From Streptomyces sp. NRRL S-340 (GTDB lineage: Bacteria > Actinomycetota > Actinomycetes > Streptomycetales > Streptomycetaceae): 64,000 nt of DNA. The position numbers and the translations under genes are program-made. Of the stretch, positions 1 to 6,843 are shown in pieces. Location: contig NZ_JOIY01000001.1 of the NCBI RefSeq assembly GCF_000720185.1, positions 1 through 64,000 of the forward strand, written 5' to 3'. Each line of letters begins with the position of its first letter. Position 1 is the stretch's first letter. The notes beneath the pieces were generated by a model that ran no database searches, had not been told where the DNA came from, and saw nothing but the letters and a program-made list of their open reading frames with translations.

Positions 1-393
1 TCTATCAGATCTTTCCGATCCGATTTCCTCGGTGCTTTCCAGGTTCCCGCTCCGCTTTCGCTTCGCGTTTCCCTTTCCGGCGGTTCCGACTCTATCAGAT
101 CCTTTCGGCCTGACCCCCAGTCAGCGGGGTTCGTCTTCCCGGCCCTTGGGCCGTTCCGACGAGTGAGACTTTAGCGGATTCCGTGCTCCCGAGCGAATCG
201 GGGGCTGCGTTCTTGCGAACTCGGATTCCTCATTCCGTAAATACGCACGACAATGCACGACGGCAGACAGACTGAAACGACTGTCGTCGAGTAGTGAAGA
301 GGACTTGCGGAGTGGCTGCCCGGGGACCGACCGGAGTCGGCTCTCACGTCGGACAACTCGAAGTACCTTACGGACCCCGGCGGGGCGTGTCAA
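1..393 (-). promoter_or_regulatory. rRNA operon promoter and leader region, reading leftward
   Basis: Read on the minus strand, this is the typical Streptomyces region upstream of 16S rRNA. It contains the element GATCTGATAGAGTCGG, whose 11-nt core occurs twice (1-11 and 91-101, 90 bp apart). A near-consensus promoter is visible: TTGACA at 393-388, a 17-nt spacer, and TAAGGT at 370-365. A second -10 box, TAAAGT, lies at 173-168 with a weak -35. The 16S gene itself is beyond the left edge. Recognition of the leader is from memory of Streptomyces rrn sequences; the promoter hexamers are read directly. Confidence 0.85.
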
Positions 394-420
394 CCCATGG
401 CCGCGAAGCCCCCCGGGGCA

Positions 421-433
421 TACGCTGTCCGTC
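421..433 (+). promoter_or_regulatory. -10 box of the trpS leader transcript
   Basis: TACGCT at 421-426 is followed by only 7 nt before the leader-peptide ATG at 434, so transcription should begin at or next to that ATG. No ribosome-binding site precedes the ATG. I see no good -35 hexamer 17-18 nt upstream. The site lies within 30 bp of the divergent rRNA promoter. Confidence 0.5.
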
Positions 434-475
434 ATGACTACGCGTACGTACAACCAGCAGTGGTGGCCCGCCTGA
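434..475 (+). CDS. trp leader peptide (MTTRTYNQQWWPA)
   Basis: This is a 13-codon open frame with two adjacent TGG codons at 461-466, three codons before its TGA stop (473-475). It sits directly in front of an antiterminator/terminator pair and the tryptophanyl-tRNA synthetase gene. It is therefore a classical attenuation leader: a ribosome stalled on the Trp codons should let the antiterminator form. I recall published work showing ribosome-mediated attenuation of the auxiliary trpRS1 gene of S. coelicolor; this leader fits that model. There is no Shine-Dalgarno sequence, and translation is probably leaderless. Confidence 0.85.
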   Translation: MTTRTYNQQWWPA

Positions 476-513
476 CGGCGGCCGCGCTCACGTACGCAAC
501 ACAACGGCCGCCG
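476..513 (+). promoter_or_regulatory. antiterminator stem of the trpS attenuator
   Basis: Bases 476-484 (CGGCGGCCG) are perfectly complementary to 505-513 (CGGCCGCCG). The downstream arm is the same segment that forms the left arm of the terminator at 503-527, so the two structures exclude each other. The upstream arm starts one base after the leader-peptide stop, so a ribosome finishing the leader would cover it. Confidence 0.8.
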
Positions 514-533
514 CCTCGGCGGCCGTTCTCGTT
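503..533 (+). terminator. trpS attenuator terminator
   Basis: A perfect 10-bp stem pairs 503-512 with 518-527 around a 5-nt loop and is followed by CTCGTTTCT. It precedes the synthetase start codon by 75 nt. It should stop transcription when charged tRNA-Trp is plentiful. Confidence 0.85.
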
Positions 534-601
534 TCTCCCTCCAGGGGCTCCGGGGCCAGGCCGGCCGGGGACTGCGGTCTCGACCGAGAGATGGAGCGGA
601 G

Positions 602-1597
602 ATGACACGGGTCTTCAGTGGGGTCAAGCCGACCGGGCACCTGACGCTCGGGAACTACCTGGGCGCCATGCGGCAGTGGGCCGAGACCGACCAGCACCGG
701 GCGGACGCGCTGTTCTGCGTCGTCGACCTGCACGCTCTGACCGTGGACCACGACCCCGCGCGCGTGCGCAGGCTGAGCCGGCAGGCGGCGACGCTGCTTC
801 TGGCGGCCGGGCTGGATCCCGAGCGGTGCACCGTGTTCGTGCAGAGCCACGTGGACGAGCACGCCCGGCTGTCCTACCTGCTGGAGTGCGTGGCCACCGA
901 CGGCGAGATGCGGCGGATGATCCAGTACAAGGAGAAATCCGTGCGCGAGCAGGGGCGGGGCGGGAGCGTGCGGCTGTCGCTGCTGACCTACCCGGCGCTG
1001 ATGGCCGCCGACATCCTGGCGTACTACACGGACGAGGTGCCGGTCGGCGACGACCAGACGCAGCACGTGGAACTGGCCCGGGACCTGGCCGTGCGCTTCA
1101 ACCACCGCTACGGACACACGTTCGTGGTGCCGAAGGCGACCCCGCCGAAGGTGGCGGCCCGGGTGATGAACCTGCAGGACCCGACGTCGAAGATGGGGAA
1201 GTCGGACGACTCCGGACCGGGCATCGTCTATCTGCTCGACGAGCCGGAGGTCGTGCGCAAGAAGGTGATGCGGGCGGTGACCGACAGCGGGCAGGACGTC
1301 GTCTACGACCGGCAGGAGCGGCCCGGGGTCGCGAACCTGCTGGAGATCCTGGCCGCTTGCGAGGGCGGGAACCCGCAGGACCTGAGCGGGGCGTATGCGT
1401 CGTACGGCGCCCTGAAGAAGGACACCGCAGAGGCCGTGGTCGAACTCCTCAGGCCCGTCCAGCAGCGGCACAGGGAGCTGTGCGCGGATCCCGGTTACCT
1501 GGAGGGGGTGTTGCGGGCGGGAGCGGAGAAGGCGAGAGAAATGGCGCGGCCGACGGTGGACGCGGCGTACCGGGCGATCGGGCTGCTGCCCGCCTGA
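602..1597 (+). CDS. trpS: tryptophanyl-tRNA synthetase, auxiliary (TrpRS1-type)
   Basis: Charges tRNA-Trp with tryptophan in the cytoplasm. The 331-residue length is normal for a class I TrpRS. The HIGH-type signature is GHLTLGNYLG at 12-21 and the KMSKS-type loop is KMGKS at 197-201; the conserved AADILAYYTDEVPVGDDQTQH block ends near 155. The N-terminus reads FSGVKPTG, with Lys9 where housekeeping enzymes usually have Gln (FSGIQP). I recall this position being linked to indolmycin resistance in S. coelicolor TrpRS1. ATG 602 follows GGAG; the nearby ATG at 591 is closed by a stop. Expression is controlled by the leader attenuator at 434-527. Lysine at position 9 and the attenuator together suggest the inducible, antibiotic-tolerant copy rather than the housekeeping one. 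Confidence 0.93.
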   Translation: MTRVFSGVKPTGHLTLGNYLGAMRQWAETDQHRADALFCVVDLHALTVDHDPARVRRLSRQAATLLLAAGLDPERCTVFVQSHVDEHARLSYLLECVATDGEMRRMIQYKEKSVREQGRGGSVRLSLLTYPALMAADILAYYTDEVPVGDDQTQHVELARDLAVRFNHRYGHTFVVPKATPPKVAARVMNLQDPTSKMGKSDDSGPGIVYLLDEPEVVRKKVMRAVTDSGQDVVYDRQERPGVANLLEILAACEGGNPQDLSGAYASYGALKKDTAEAVVELLRPVQQRHRELCADPGYLEGVLRAGAEKAREMARPTVDAAYRAIGLLPA

Positions 1598-1630
1598 AGG
1601 GCTCGGGCAGGGCGGGCAGCGGGGCCGGGG

Positions 1631-2440
1631 TCAGTTGTTGCCGGAGGCCAGCTCGCGGCTGCGGTCGCGGGCGGCTTCCAGCGCTGCGATCAGGGCGGCG
1701 CGCACCCCGTGGTTCTCGAGTTCGCGGATGGCGTTGATCGTCGTGCCGGCCGGCGAGGTGACGTTCTCGCGGAGCTTGACCGGGTGCTCGCCGCTGTCGC
1801 GGAGCATGACGGCGGCGCCGATGGCCGACTGGACGATCAGCTCGTGGGCCTTGTCGCGGGGCAGGCCGAGCAGGATGCCCGCGTCGGTCATGGCCTCGAC
1901 CAGGTAGAAGAAGTACGCGGGGCCCGAGCCGGAGAGCGCGGTGCAGGCGTCCTGCTGGGACTCGGGGACCCGCAGCGTCTTGCCGACGGCGCCGAAGATC
2001 TCCTCGGCGTGGGTGAGGTGGCCGGCGGTGGCATGGGTGCCCGCGGAGATCACGGACATGGCCTCGTCGACGAGCGCGGGCGTGTTCGTCATGACGCGCA
2101 CGACCGGGGTGCCCGCGGCCAGGCGCTCCTCGAAGAAGGAGGTGGGGATGCCCGCGGCGCCGCTGATGATCAGGCGGTCGGCGGGGACGTGCGGAGCGAG
2201 TTCGTCGAGGAGGGTGCCCATGTCCTGGGGCTTGACCGTGAGGATCAGGGTGTCGGCGGTCTTCGCCGCCTCCGCGTTGGTGACCGGGGTGACTCCGTGA
2301 CGGGCGCGGAGTTCCTCGGCCCGCTCGGGGCGGCGGGCGGTGACCAGGAGGTCGGAGGGGGCCCAGCCGGCCCGGATCATTCCGCTGAGCAGGGCTTCGC
2401 CGATCTTGCCGGTGCCGAGGACTGCGACTTTCTGGCTCAT
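1631..2440 (-). CDS. proC: pyrroline-5-carboxylate reductase
   Basis: Last step of proline biosynthesis: NAD(P)H-dependent reduction of pyrroline-5-carboxylate. The protein is 269 residues, usual for ProC. It begins MSQKVAVLGTGKIGEAL with the Rossmann dinucleotide-binding turn, and carries the family motif TALSGSGPAYFF in the C-terminal helical domain. ATG 2440 is chosen because GAGG lies 9 nt upstream; an ATG three codons earlier (2449) directly abuts that GAGG and is less likely. The gene converges with trpS, 33 bp away. It could be cotranscribed with the methyltransferase gene upstream (89-bp gap). Confidence 0.95.
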   Translation of the reverse strand: MSQKVAVLGTGKIGEALLSGMIRAGWAPSDLLVTARRPERAEELRARHGVTPVTNAEAAKTADTLILTVKPQDMGTLLDELAPHVPADRLIISGAAGIPTSFFEERLAAGTPVVRVMTNTPALVDEAMSVISAGTHATAGHLTHAEEIFGAVGKTLRVPESQQDACTALSGSGPAYFFYLVEAMTDAGILLGLPRDKAHELIVQSAIGAAVMLRDSGEHPVKLRENVTSPAGTTINAIRELENHGVRAALIAALEAARDRSRELASGNN

Positions 2441-2529
2441 GGGGTTCATCCTCGCACCGGCGGTCGGGGGTGCGGCGGGTTGTCCGGCAGGCGGGACGTG
2501 CGGCGGCCGGGGCGGCCGGGCGGGGCGGG

Positions 2530-3321
2530 TCACGGCTTGCCGGCGACGAGGAGGAGGACGTCGTAGGTCTCCTCGACGATGCCGTCGGGGAAGACCTTCA
2601 GCAGCTGGTCGCGCTCCTGGGCGAGGAAGGCGGTGCGGCGGTCCTCGGGGCAGACGAGGAGGAACGAGTGGCTGCCGATGTTGGCGAGGTGGCTGTCGAC
2701 GGGGATCCGGCGGCTCCAGCGCACCTCGCGGCGGGTGAAGCGCAGGCGGCCGGTGGGGTCGGCCAGCTCGGTGCGGGCGGCGCGCTGTTTCCCGGCGGGG
2801 ATGTCGATGCCGAAGAAGCGGCCCGCCCGGCGGCTCGCCTCGGCGATCCACTCGATGTCCGAGGCGTCCCTGTTCCACCACAGGGCGAGGGCGCCGCCGG
2901 GCCGCAGCACGCGCAGGGCTTCCGGGACGGAGCGGTGCGGGTCGGTCCAGTGCCAGGACTGGGCGTAGGTGAGGAGGTCGGTGGAGTCGTCGGCGAGGGG
3001 GAGGGCGTTGCCGTTGCCGCGTACGAGGGGGATGCCGGGGTGGCTGCTGCGGAACTGGGCGGCCATGCCGTCGCCGGGTTCGACGGCCAGGACCCGGGCA
3101 CCGCGCGCGTGCAGGAGGGCGGTCGAGATGCCCGTACCGGCGCCGACGTCCGCGACGCGCGCGCCGGCGAGCGGGCGGCCGGTGAGGTCCTCGACCGCGT
3201 CGAGGAGGGCCGCCGGGTAGGAGGGGCGGTGTGCGGCGTACTGGGCGGCGGCCGCGTCGAAGGAGCGGGCTCGGGTGGCGTGGTCGGCGGAGCCCTGGGC
3301 GGGCGAGGGCGGGGTGGTCAT
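2530..3321 (-). CDS. class I SAM-dependent methyltransferase
   Basis: A 263-residue protein with SAM motif I (VADVGAGTGISTALL) near residue 57 and the later acidic and LRPGGAL motifs of UbiE/BioC-like small-molecule methyltransferases (Methyltransf_11 type). The N-terminal sequence ARSFDAAAAQYAAHRPSYP is typical of this group in actinobacteria. The substrate cannot be told from sequence. ATG 3321 is the first plausible start, although no ribosome-binding site is evident. There are no membrane segments. Confidence 0.8.
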   Translation of the reverse strand: MTTPPSPAQGSADHATRARSFDAAAAQYAAHRPSYPAALLDAVEDLTGRPLAGARVADVGAGTGISTALLHARGARVLAVEPGDGMAAQFRSSHPGIPLVRGNGNALPLADDSTDLLTYAQSWHWTDPHRSVPEALRVLRPGGALALWWNRDASDIEWIAEASRRAGRFFGIDIPAGKQRAARTELADPTGRLRFTRREVRWSRRIPVDSHLANIGSHSFLLVCPEDRRTAFLAQERDQLLKVFPDGIVEETYDVLLLVAGKP

Positions 3322-3428
3322 GAGCCCATGGTGGTGCAGGCGGGGTGCCTGGCGGGCGGAGTTTTGCCGGTGAGGGCGGGCCGGGGCCACGGGCGCGGGC
3401 CGGCCCGGACGGGGGGCCGCGCCGGCGG

Positions 3429-3947
3429 TCAGGAGTGGCGGCGCTTCCTGGAGGGGTTGCCGGAGCGGCGGGTGGTGCGGCGTTCGAACTGTTCGCGGGC
3501 CTCTTCGTACTCGCGGCGGTGGAGTTTCTCGCCGGGGGCCTCGCTGAGGGAGCGGAAGAAGTAGGCGAGGAGGGAGCCGATGAAGCCGATGGCGAGCAGG
3601 CCGCGCAGGGAGGACTGGCGCTCGGGGTCGGGGCGCTTGGAGAAGCCGCCCCAGGTGTGGCCGAAGGCGAGCGCGCTGCACACGGCGAACATGACGACGA
3701 CGAGGAGCGTGACGAAGGCGCCCGAGTTCGCGATCTGGATGCCTTCGAAGGCGAAGCGGAGGACGAAGCAGGCCGCGGCGGCCGCCAGGAGCGAGCCGGC
3801 GGCGACGCCGGCGCGGCGCAGCGCGTAGCCGTTGTCGTGGTGGACCCAGGTCGTGCCGAAGAAGCGCAGGGGCTCGGGGCGCGGGCCGGTGGGGCCGGTG
3901 GCCGTGGAGCCCGCGGGGGTGGCCGGGGTGCCGTTCTCGTCGCTCAC
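3429..3947 (-). CDS. conserved actinobacterial membrane protein, function unknown
   Basis: 172 residues. A polar, Pro/Thr-rich N-terminus of about 30 residues is followed by roughly three hydrophobic segments (around 50-68, 75-97 and 115-130) and a highly basic tail (ERRTTRRSGNPSRKRRHS). The start is GTG at 3947. A CATAAT -10 box at 3960-3955 lies 7 nt upstream, so the mRNA is probably leaderless. I do not recognise a functional domain. Confidence 0.75.
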   Translation of the reverse strand: MSDENGTPATPAGSTATGPTGPRPEPLRFFGTTWVHHDNGYALRRAGVAAGSLLAAAAACFVLRFAFEGIQIANSGAFVTLLVVVMFAVCSALAFGHTWGGFSKRPDPERQSSLRGLLAIGFIGSLLAYFFRSLSEAPGEKLHRREYEEAREQFERRTTRRSGNPSRKRRHS

Positions 3948-3991
3948 GCAACCGATTATGGCGCCCCGGGGTCCGCGGGCCCGGGGCGGGC

Positions 3992-4312
3992 TCAGGCGCA
4001 GCGCGGGGCGATGTAGCCGTCGACGCCGGTGTAGATGTAGGCGTCGGAGACGTATTCGCCGTTGTCGATGTTGTCCCAGATGCTCGACGTGCCGTAGGGC
4101 CCGGTCACCTTGGTGCCGGGGGTCTGGCAGTAGACCGGTACCTTGGCGCCCGCCGGCAGGGTCCGCACGATCGGGTACCCGGTGCCCGGGCCGCTGCGGA
4201 CGTTGAGGCTGACGCCCGGGGCGACCGAGTAGTAGCGCAGGGCCGCTGCCCTGGCCGTGACGCCCTGTGCGTCGTCCTGGCCCGGTGTCTCTTCGACATG
4301 GTCGACCGACAT
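3992..4312 (-). CDS. small SH3-like (SH3b) domain protein
   Basis: 106 residues. The central part reads YYSVAPGVSLNVRSGPGTGY followed by PIVRTLPAGAKV, the signature of bacterial SH3 (SH3_3) domains that usually bind peptidoglycan or act in secreted proteins. The chosen ATG 4312 has a strong GGGAGGA 7 nt upstream. From that start there is no signal peptide and no membrane segment: the N-terminus is acidic (MSVDHVEETPGQDD). This is odd for the family. Either the protein is cytoplasmic, or it leaves by an unrecognised route. Confidence 0.75.
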   Translation of the reverse strand: MSVDHVEETPGQDDAQGVTARAAALRYYSVAPGVSLNVRSGPGTGYPIVRTLPAGAKVPVYCQTPGTKVTGPYGTSSIWDNIDNGEYVSDAYIYTGVDGYIAPRCA

Positions 4313-4497
4313 GGAAGTTCCTCCCCCGTTTATTTCCCCATGACTGTCATGGGGTCCCGTTGGTTCCCCTGGAGCGCGTTGTGGAACAGGTGTGCGCAAC
4401 TCGCACGCGAACGCTAGCAAGCCTCCTCAGTCCCGTCGGCGTCATCGACTAGGGTCGGTGCGTCGCGCGCGCGGGACGAACAGCACGGGGGTGGTCC

Positions 4498-6675
4498 ATG
4501 ACGCCACAGCGCAACATCGGAGCGGGCGCGGAAGCGGAACTTCCGGAATACGCCGGTCACTATCGGCTCCAGGCGCGCCTGGGCTCCGGTGGCATGGGGG
4601 TCGTGCATCTGGCCCGCAGTACCTCGGGGCTGCGGCTCGCGGTGAAGGTCGTGCACGCGGAGTTCGCCAGGGATCCCGAGTTCCGGGGGCGTTTCCGGCA
4701 GGAGGTGGCGGCGGCCCGCAGGGTCAGCGGCGCGTTCACGGCGCCGGTCGTCGACGCCGACCCGGAGGCGGACCGGCCGTGGATGGCCACGTTGTTCATT
4801 CCGGGTCCCACGCTCGCGGAGGAAGTGAAGCGGAACGGGCCGATGGCCCCGGCGCAGTTGCGGCGGCTGATGGCGGGCCTGGCCGAGGCGCTGCGCGACA
4901 TCCATCGGGTGGGGGTCGTCCACCGTGATCTGAAGCCGAGCAACGTCCTGCTCGCCGAGGACGGGCCGAAGGTCATCGACTTCGGCATCTCCCGGCCGAA
5001 GGACAGTGAACTGCGCACCGAGACCGGCAAGTTGATCGGTACGCCGCCGTTCATGGCGCCCGAGCAGTTCCGGCGGCCGAGGGAGGTCGGGCCGGCCGCC
5101 GACATCTTCACGCTCGGCTCGGTGCTGGTGCACGCGGCGACGGGCCGCGGTCCGTTCGACTCCGACAGTCCGTACATCGTGGCCTACCAGGTCGTGCACG
5201 ACGAGCCGGACCTGGGCGGCCTGCCGGAGGATCTGGCACCGCTGGTGCTGCGCTGCCTGGCCAAGGAGCCCGCGGACCGGCCGACTCCGGACGAGCTGAT
5301 GCGGGAGCTGCGGTCGGTGTCGGCCTCCTACGACACGCAGTCGTTCATACCGGGACAGCGCTCGGGCACGGCAGCGGTGCCGGGCGCCGCCGGGAACTCG
5401 GGTGAGGCGCGGGTCCCGGGCGGGGCGGGGGTGCCGGACGGAGCCGGGGTGCCGGCCGCAGGGTCCGGTGGCCGGCAGGTGCGGCGGGCCGGGTGGCGTC
5501 CCGGCCGGCGGATGGGCAGGCGGCTCGCGCTGGCGGCGGGGGTGTGCGGGCTGGCCGTGGGCGGGACCCTCGGGGCGGTGGAGGTGTTCGGCGGCCAGGC
5601 GGCGCACCGGGACGCGGCACCGCGCACCGCCGCGGCCGCGTTCAGCGGGTGGCAGGCGCGGCCGGTGTCCGGGGACGGTCACATGCCGCAGTGCGCCGCC
5701 GCGTCCGGGCAGCTCCTGTGTGCCGGACCCGGGCTGGTCTTCGCCCTCGACCCGGCCGACGGCAGGCTGCTGTGGCGGCGTCCGGCGGCGGTCGCCCCGG
5801 CCGGTGGCGCTCCGCAGGTGTCGGGCGGGCTCGTGCTCCCGCCGGCCGGGCAGGACGGCGTCCTGCGGGCGCTGGATCCCCGCTCGGGCGCGGTGCGCTG
5901 GCAGCGTGACGTGTCGGCGTACAAGGCGATGCGGTGCGCCGGGGACATGCTGCTGCTCACCGGTGCGGACGGCACGGTGACGGGGGTGGCCGGCCGTTCG
6001 GGGGACACGCGGTGGAGCCGGCGCGTGCCCGGCCTGACCGAGCCGTACTTCCTGTCGTTCGCCGGTGATCCGCTGGCGTACGCGGCGAGCCCCGCACGGG
6101 ACGGGAAGGGCACCCGGGTGACCGCTGTCGATCCCCGCACGGGTGCCGTGCGCTGGCAGGCGCGGCTGAACGGGTCGCTGCGGCCCTTCGGGACGTCCGG
6201 CGGGTCGCTGTTCCTCCAGTCCGTCGACGGGGTCTACGGCGACACGCGGGCGGTGGTCCGCTACTCCCCGGCGAGCGGGGCGGTCCGCCGGGTGGCGCTG
6301 CCGGTCCCGCTCCAGCAGGCGCATGCCGCCGTCCGCGGCGAGGTGGTCCACCTGCTGTCGGCCGGTGGTTCGCTGACGGCCGTCGACATGGCCGCGGGCC
6401 GGCAGCTGTGGTCCCTGGAGACCTCCGTGAGCCGTGGTTCGGCGCCGGTCGCCGACGCGCGGCACGTGTACGTCCTGTCGGCGGACGGGCGGCTGCTGGC
6501 CGTGGACGCGGCCAGGGGTGTGCTGGTCGGTCAGACGCCGGCGCGGCTGGGCGCGGGGGCGGACCGGGTCGCCGCCTCGGTCCCGGATCCGGTGCCGGCC
6601 GCCGGTCATGTCTACGCCGGTGCTCCCGACGGCACCGTCTTCGCCGTGGACGCGGGCGCCCCGTCGGCGTGGTGA
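4498..6675 (+). CDS. membrane Ser/Thr protein kinase with C-terminal PQQ-type beta-propeller
   Basis: 725 residues. The kinase domain (about 22-275) is complete: glycine loop GSGGMG, catalytic Lys50, HRDLKPSN 142-149, DFG 161-163, APE 187-189. A Gly/Val/Pro-rich linker (285-335) leads to one membrane helix (about 343-361). The outer region (about 385-725) has repeated PQQ/propeller blades, such as VFALDPADGRLLWRR and VTAVDPRTGAVRWQ. The layout is that of AfsK/PknD-like receptor kinases, in which an extracellular propeller senses a ligand or the cell wall. The ligand is unknown. ATG 4498 follows a GGGGG tract. The gene is divergent from the SH3 gene and convergent with ilvD. Confidence 0.9.
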   Translation: MTPQRNIGAGAEAELPEYAGHYRLQARLGSGGMGVVHLARSTSGLRLAVKVVHAEFARDPEFRGRFRQEVAAARRVSGAFTAPVVDADPEADRPWMATLFIPGPTLAEEVKRNGPMAPAQLRRLMAGLAEALRDIHRVGVVHRDLKPSNVLLAEDGPKVIDFGISRPKDSELRTETGKLIGTPPFMAPEQFRRPREVGPAADIFTLGSVLVHAATGRGPFDSDSPYIVAYQVVHDEPDLGGLPEDLAPLVLRCLAKEPADRPTPDELMRELRSVSASYDTQSFIPGQRSGTAAVPGAAGNSGEARVPGGAGVPDGAGVPAAGSGGRQVRRAGWRPGRRMGRRLALAAGVCGLAVGGTLGAVEVFGGQAAHRDAAPRTAAAAFSGWQARPVSGDGHMPQCAAASGQLLCAGPGLVFALDPADGRLLWRRPAAVAPAGGAPQVSGGLVLPPAGQDGVLRALDPRSGAVRWQRDVSAYKAMRCAGDMLLLTGADGTVTGVAGRSGDTRWSRRVPGLTEPYFLSFAGDPLAYAASPARDGKGTRVTAVDPRTGAVRWQARLNGSLRPFGTSGGSLFLQSVDGVYGDTRAVVRYSPASGAVRRVALPVPLQQAHAAVRGEVVHLLSAGGSLTAVDMAAGRQLWSLETSVSRGSAPVADARHVYVLSADGRLLAVDAARGVLVGQTPARLGAGADRVAASVPDPVPAAGHVYAGAPDGTVFAVDAGAPSAW

Positions 6676-6770
6676 CGCGCGAAGGGGCGCGTTCGCCAGG
6701 TGAGGCGCGCAAGGGCGGTCGCCGGGTGACGCGCGCGACGGCAACCGCCAGGTGACGCGCGAAAGGGGCC
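6671..6770 (+). repeat. degenerate tandem repeat, about 26-28 bp unit, 3.7 copies
   Basis: Units begin at 6671, 6699, 6725 and 6751, each starting GGTGA(C/G)GCGCG and ending in a GGCGRYCGCCR-like segment. The first unit overlaps the last codons and the TGA stop of the kinase gene; the last runs into the terminator hairpin. No coding function is apparent. Confidence 0.75.
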
Positions 6771-6795
6771 GCTCCCGGTGGGAGCGGCCCCTTTC
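6761..6795. terminator. bidirectional terminator between kinase gene and ilvD
   Basis: A perfect 15-bp stem pairs 6761-6775 with 6781-6795 around a 5-nt loop, with the arm ends rich in A and T (GAAAG/CTTTC). It lies between two convergent genes and can serve both strands. Confidence 0.9.
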
Positions 6796-6843
6796 AGGGT
6801 CGGCCGGCCGGCGGGTGGGCCCGCGGACCGGCGGGCCCGTGGG

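Noticed and set aside
488..1471. Long open frame on the minus strand opposite trpS
   Set aside because: It follows the shifted codon pattern of a GC-rich gene read in antisense; its protein is His/Arg/Val-rich without a domain, and trpS itself is certain.
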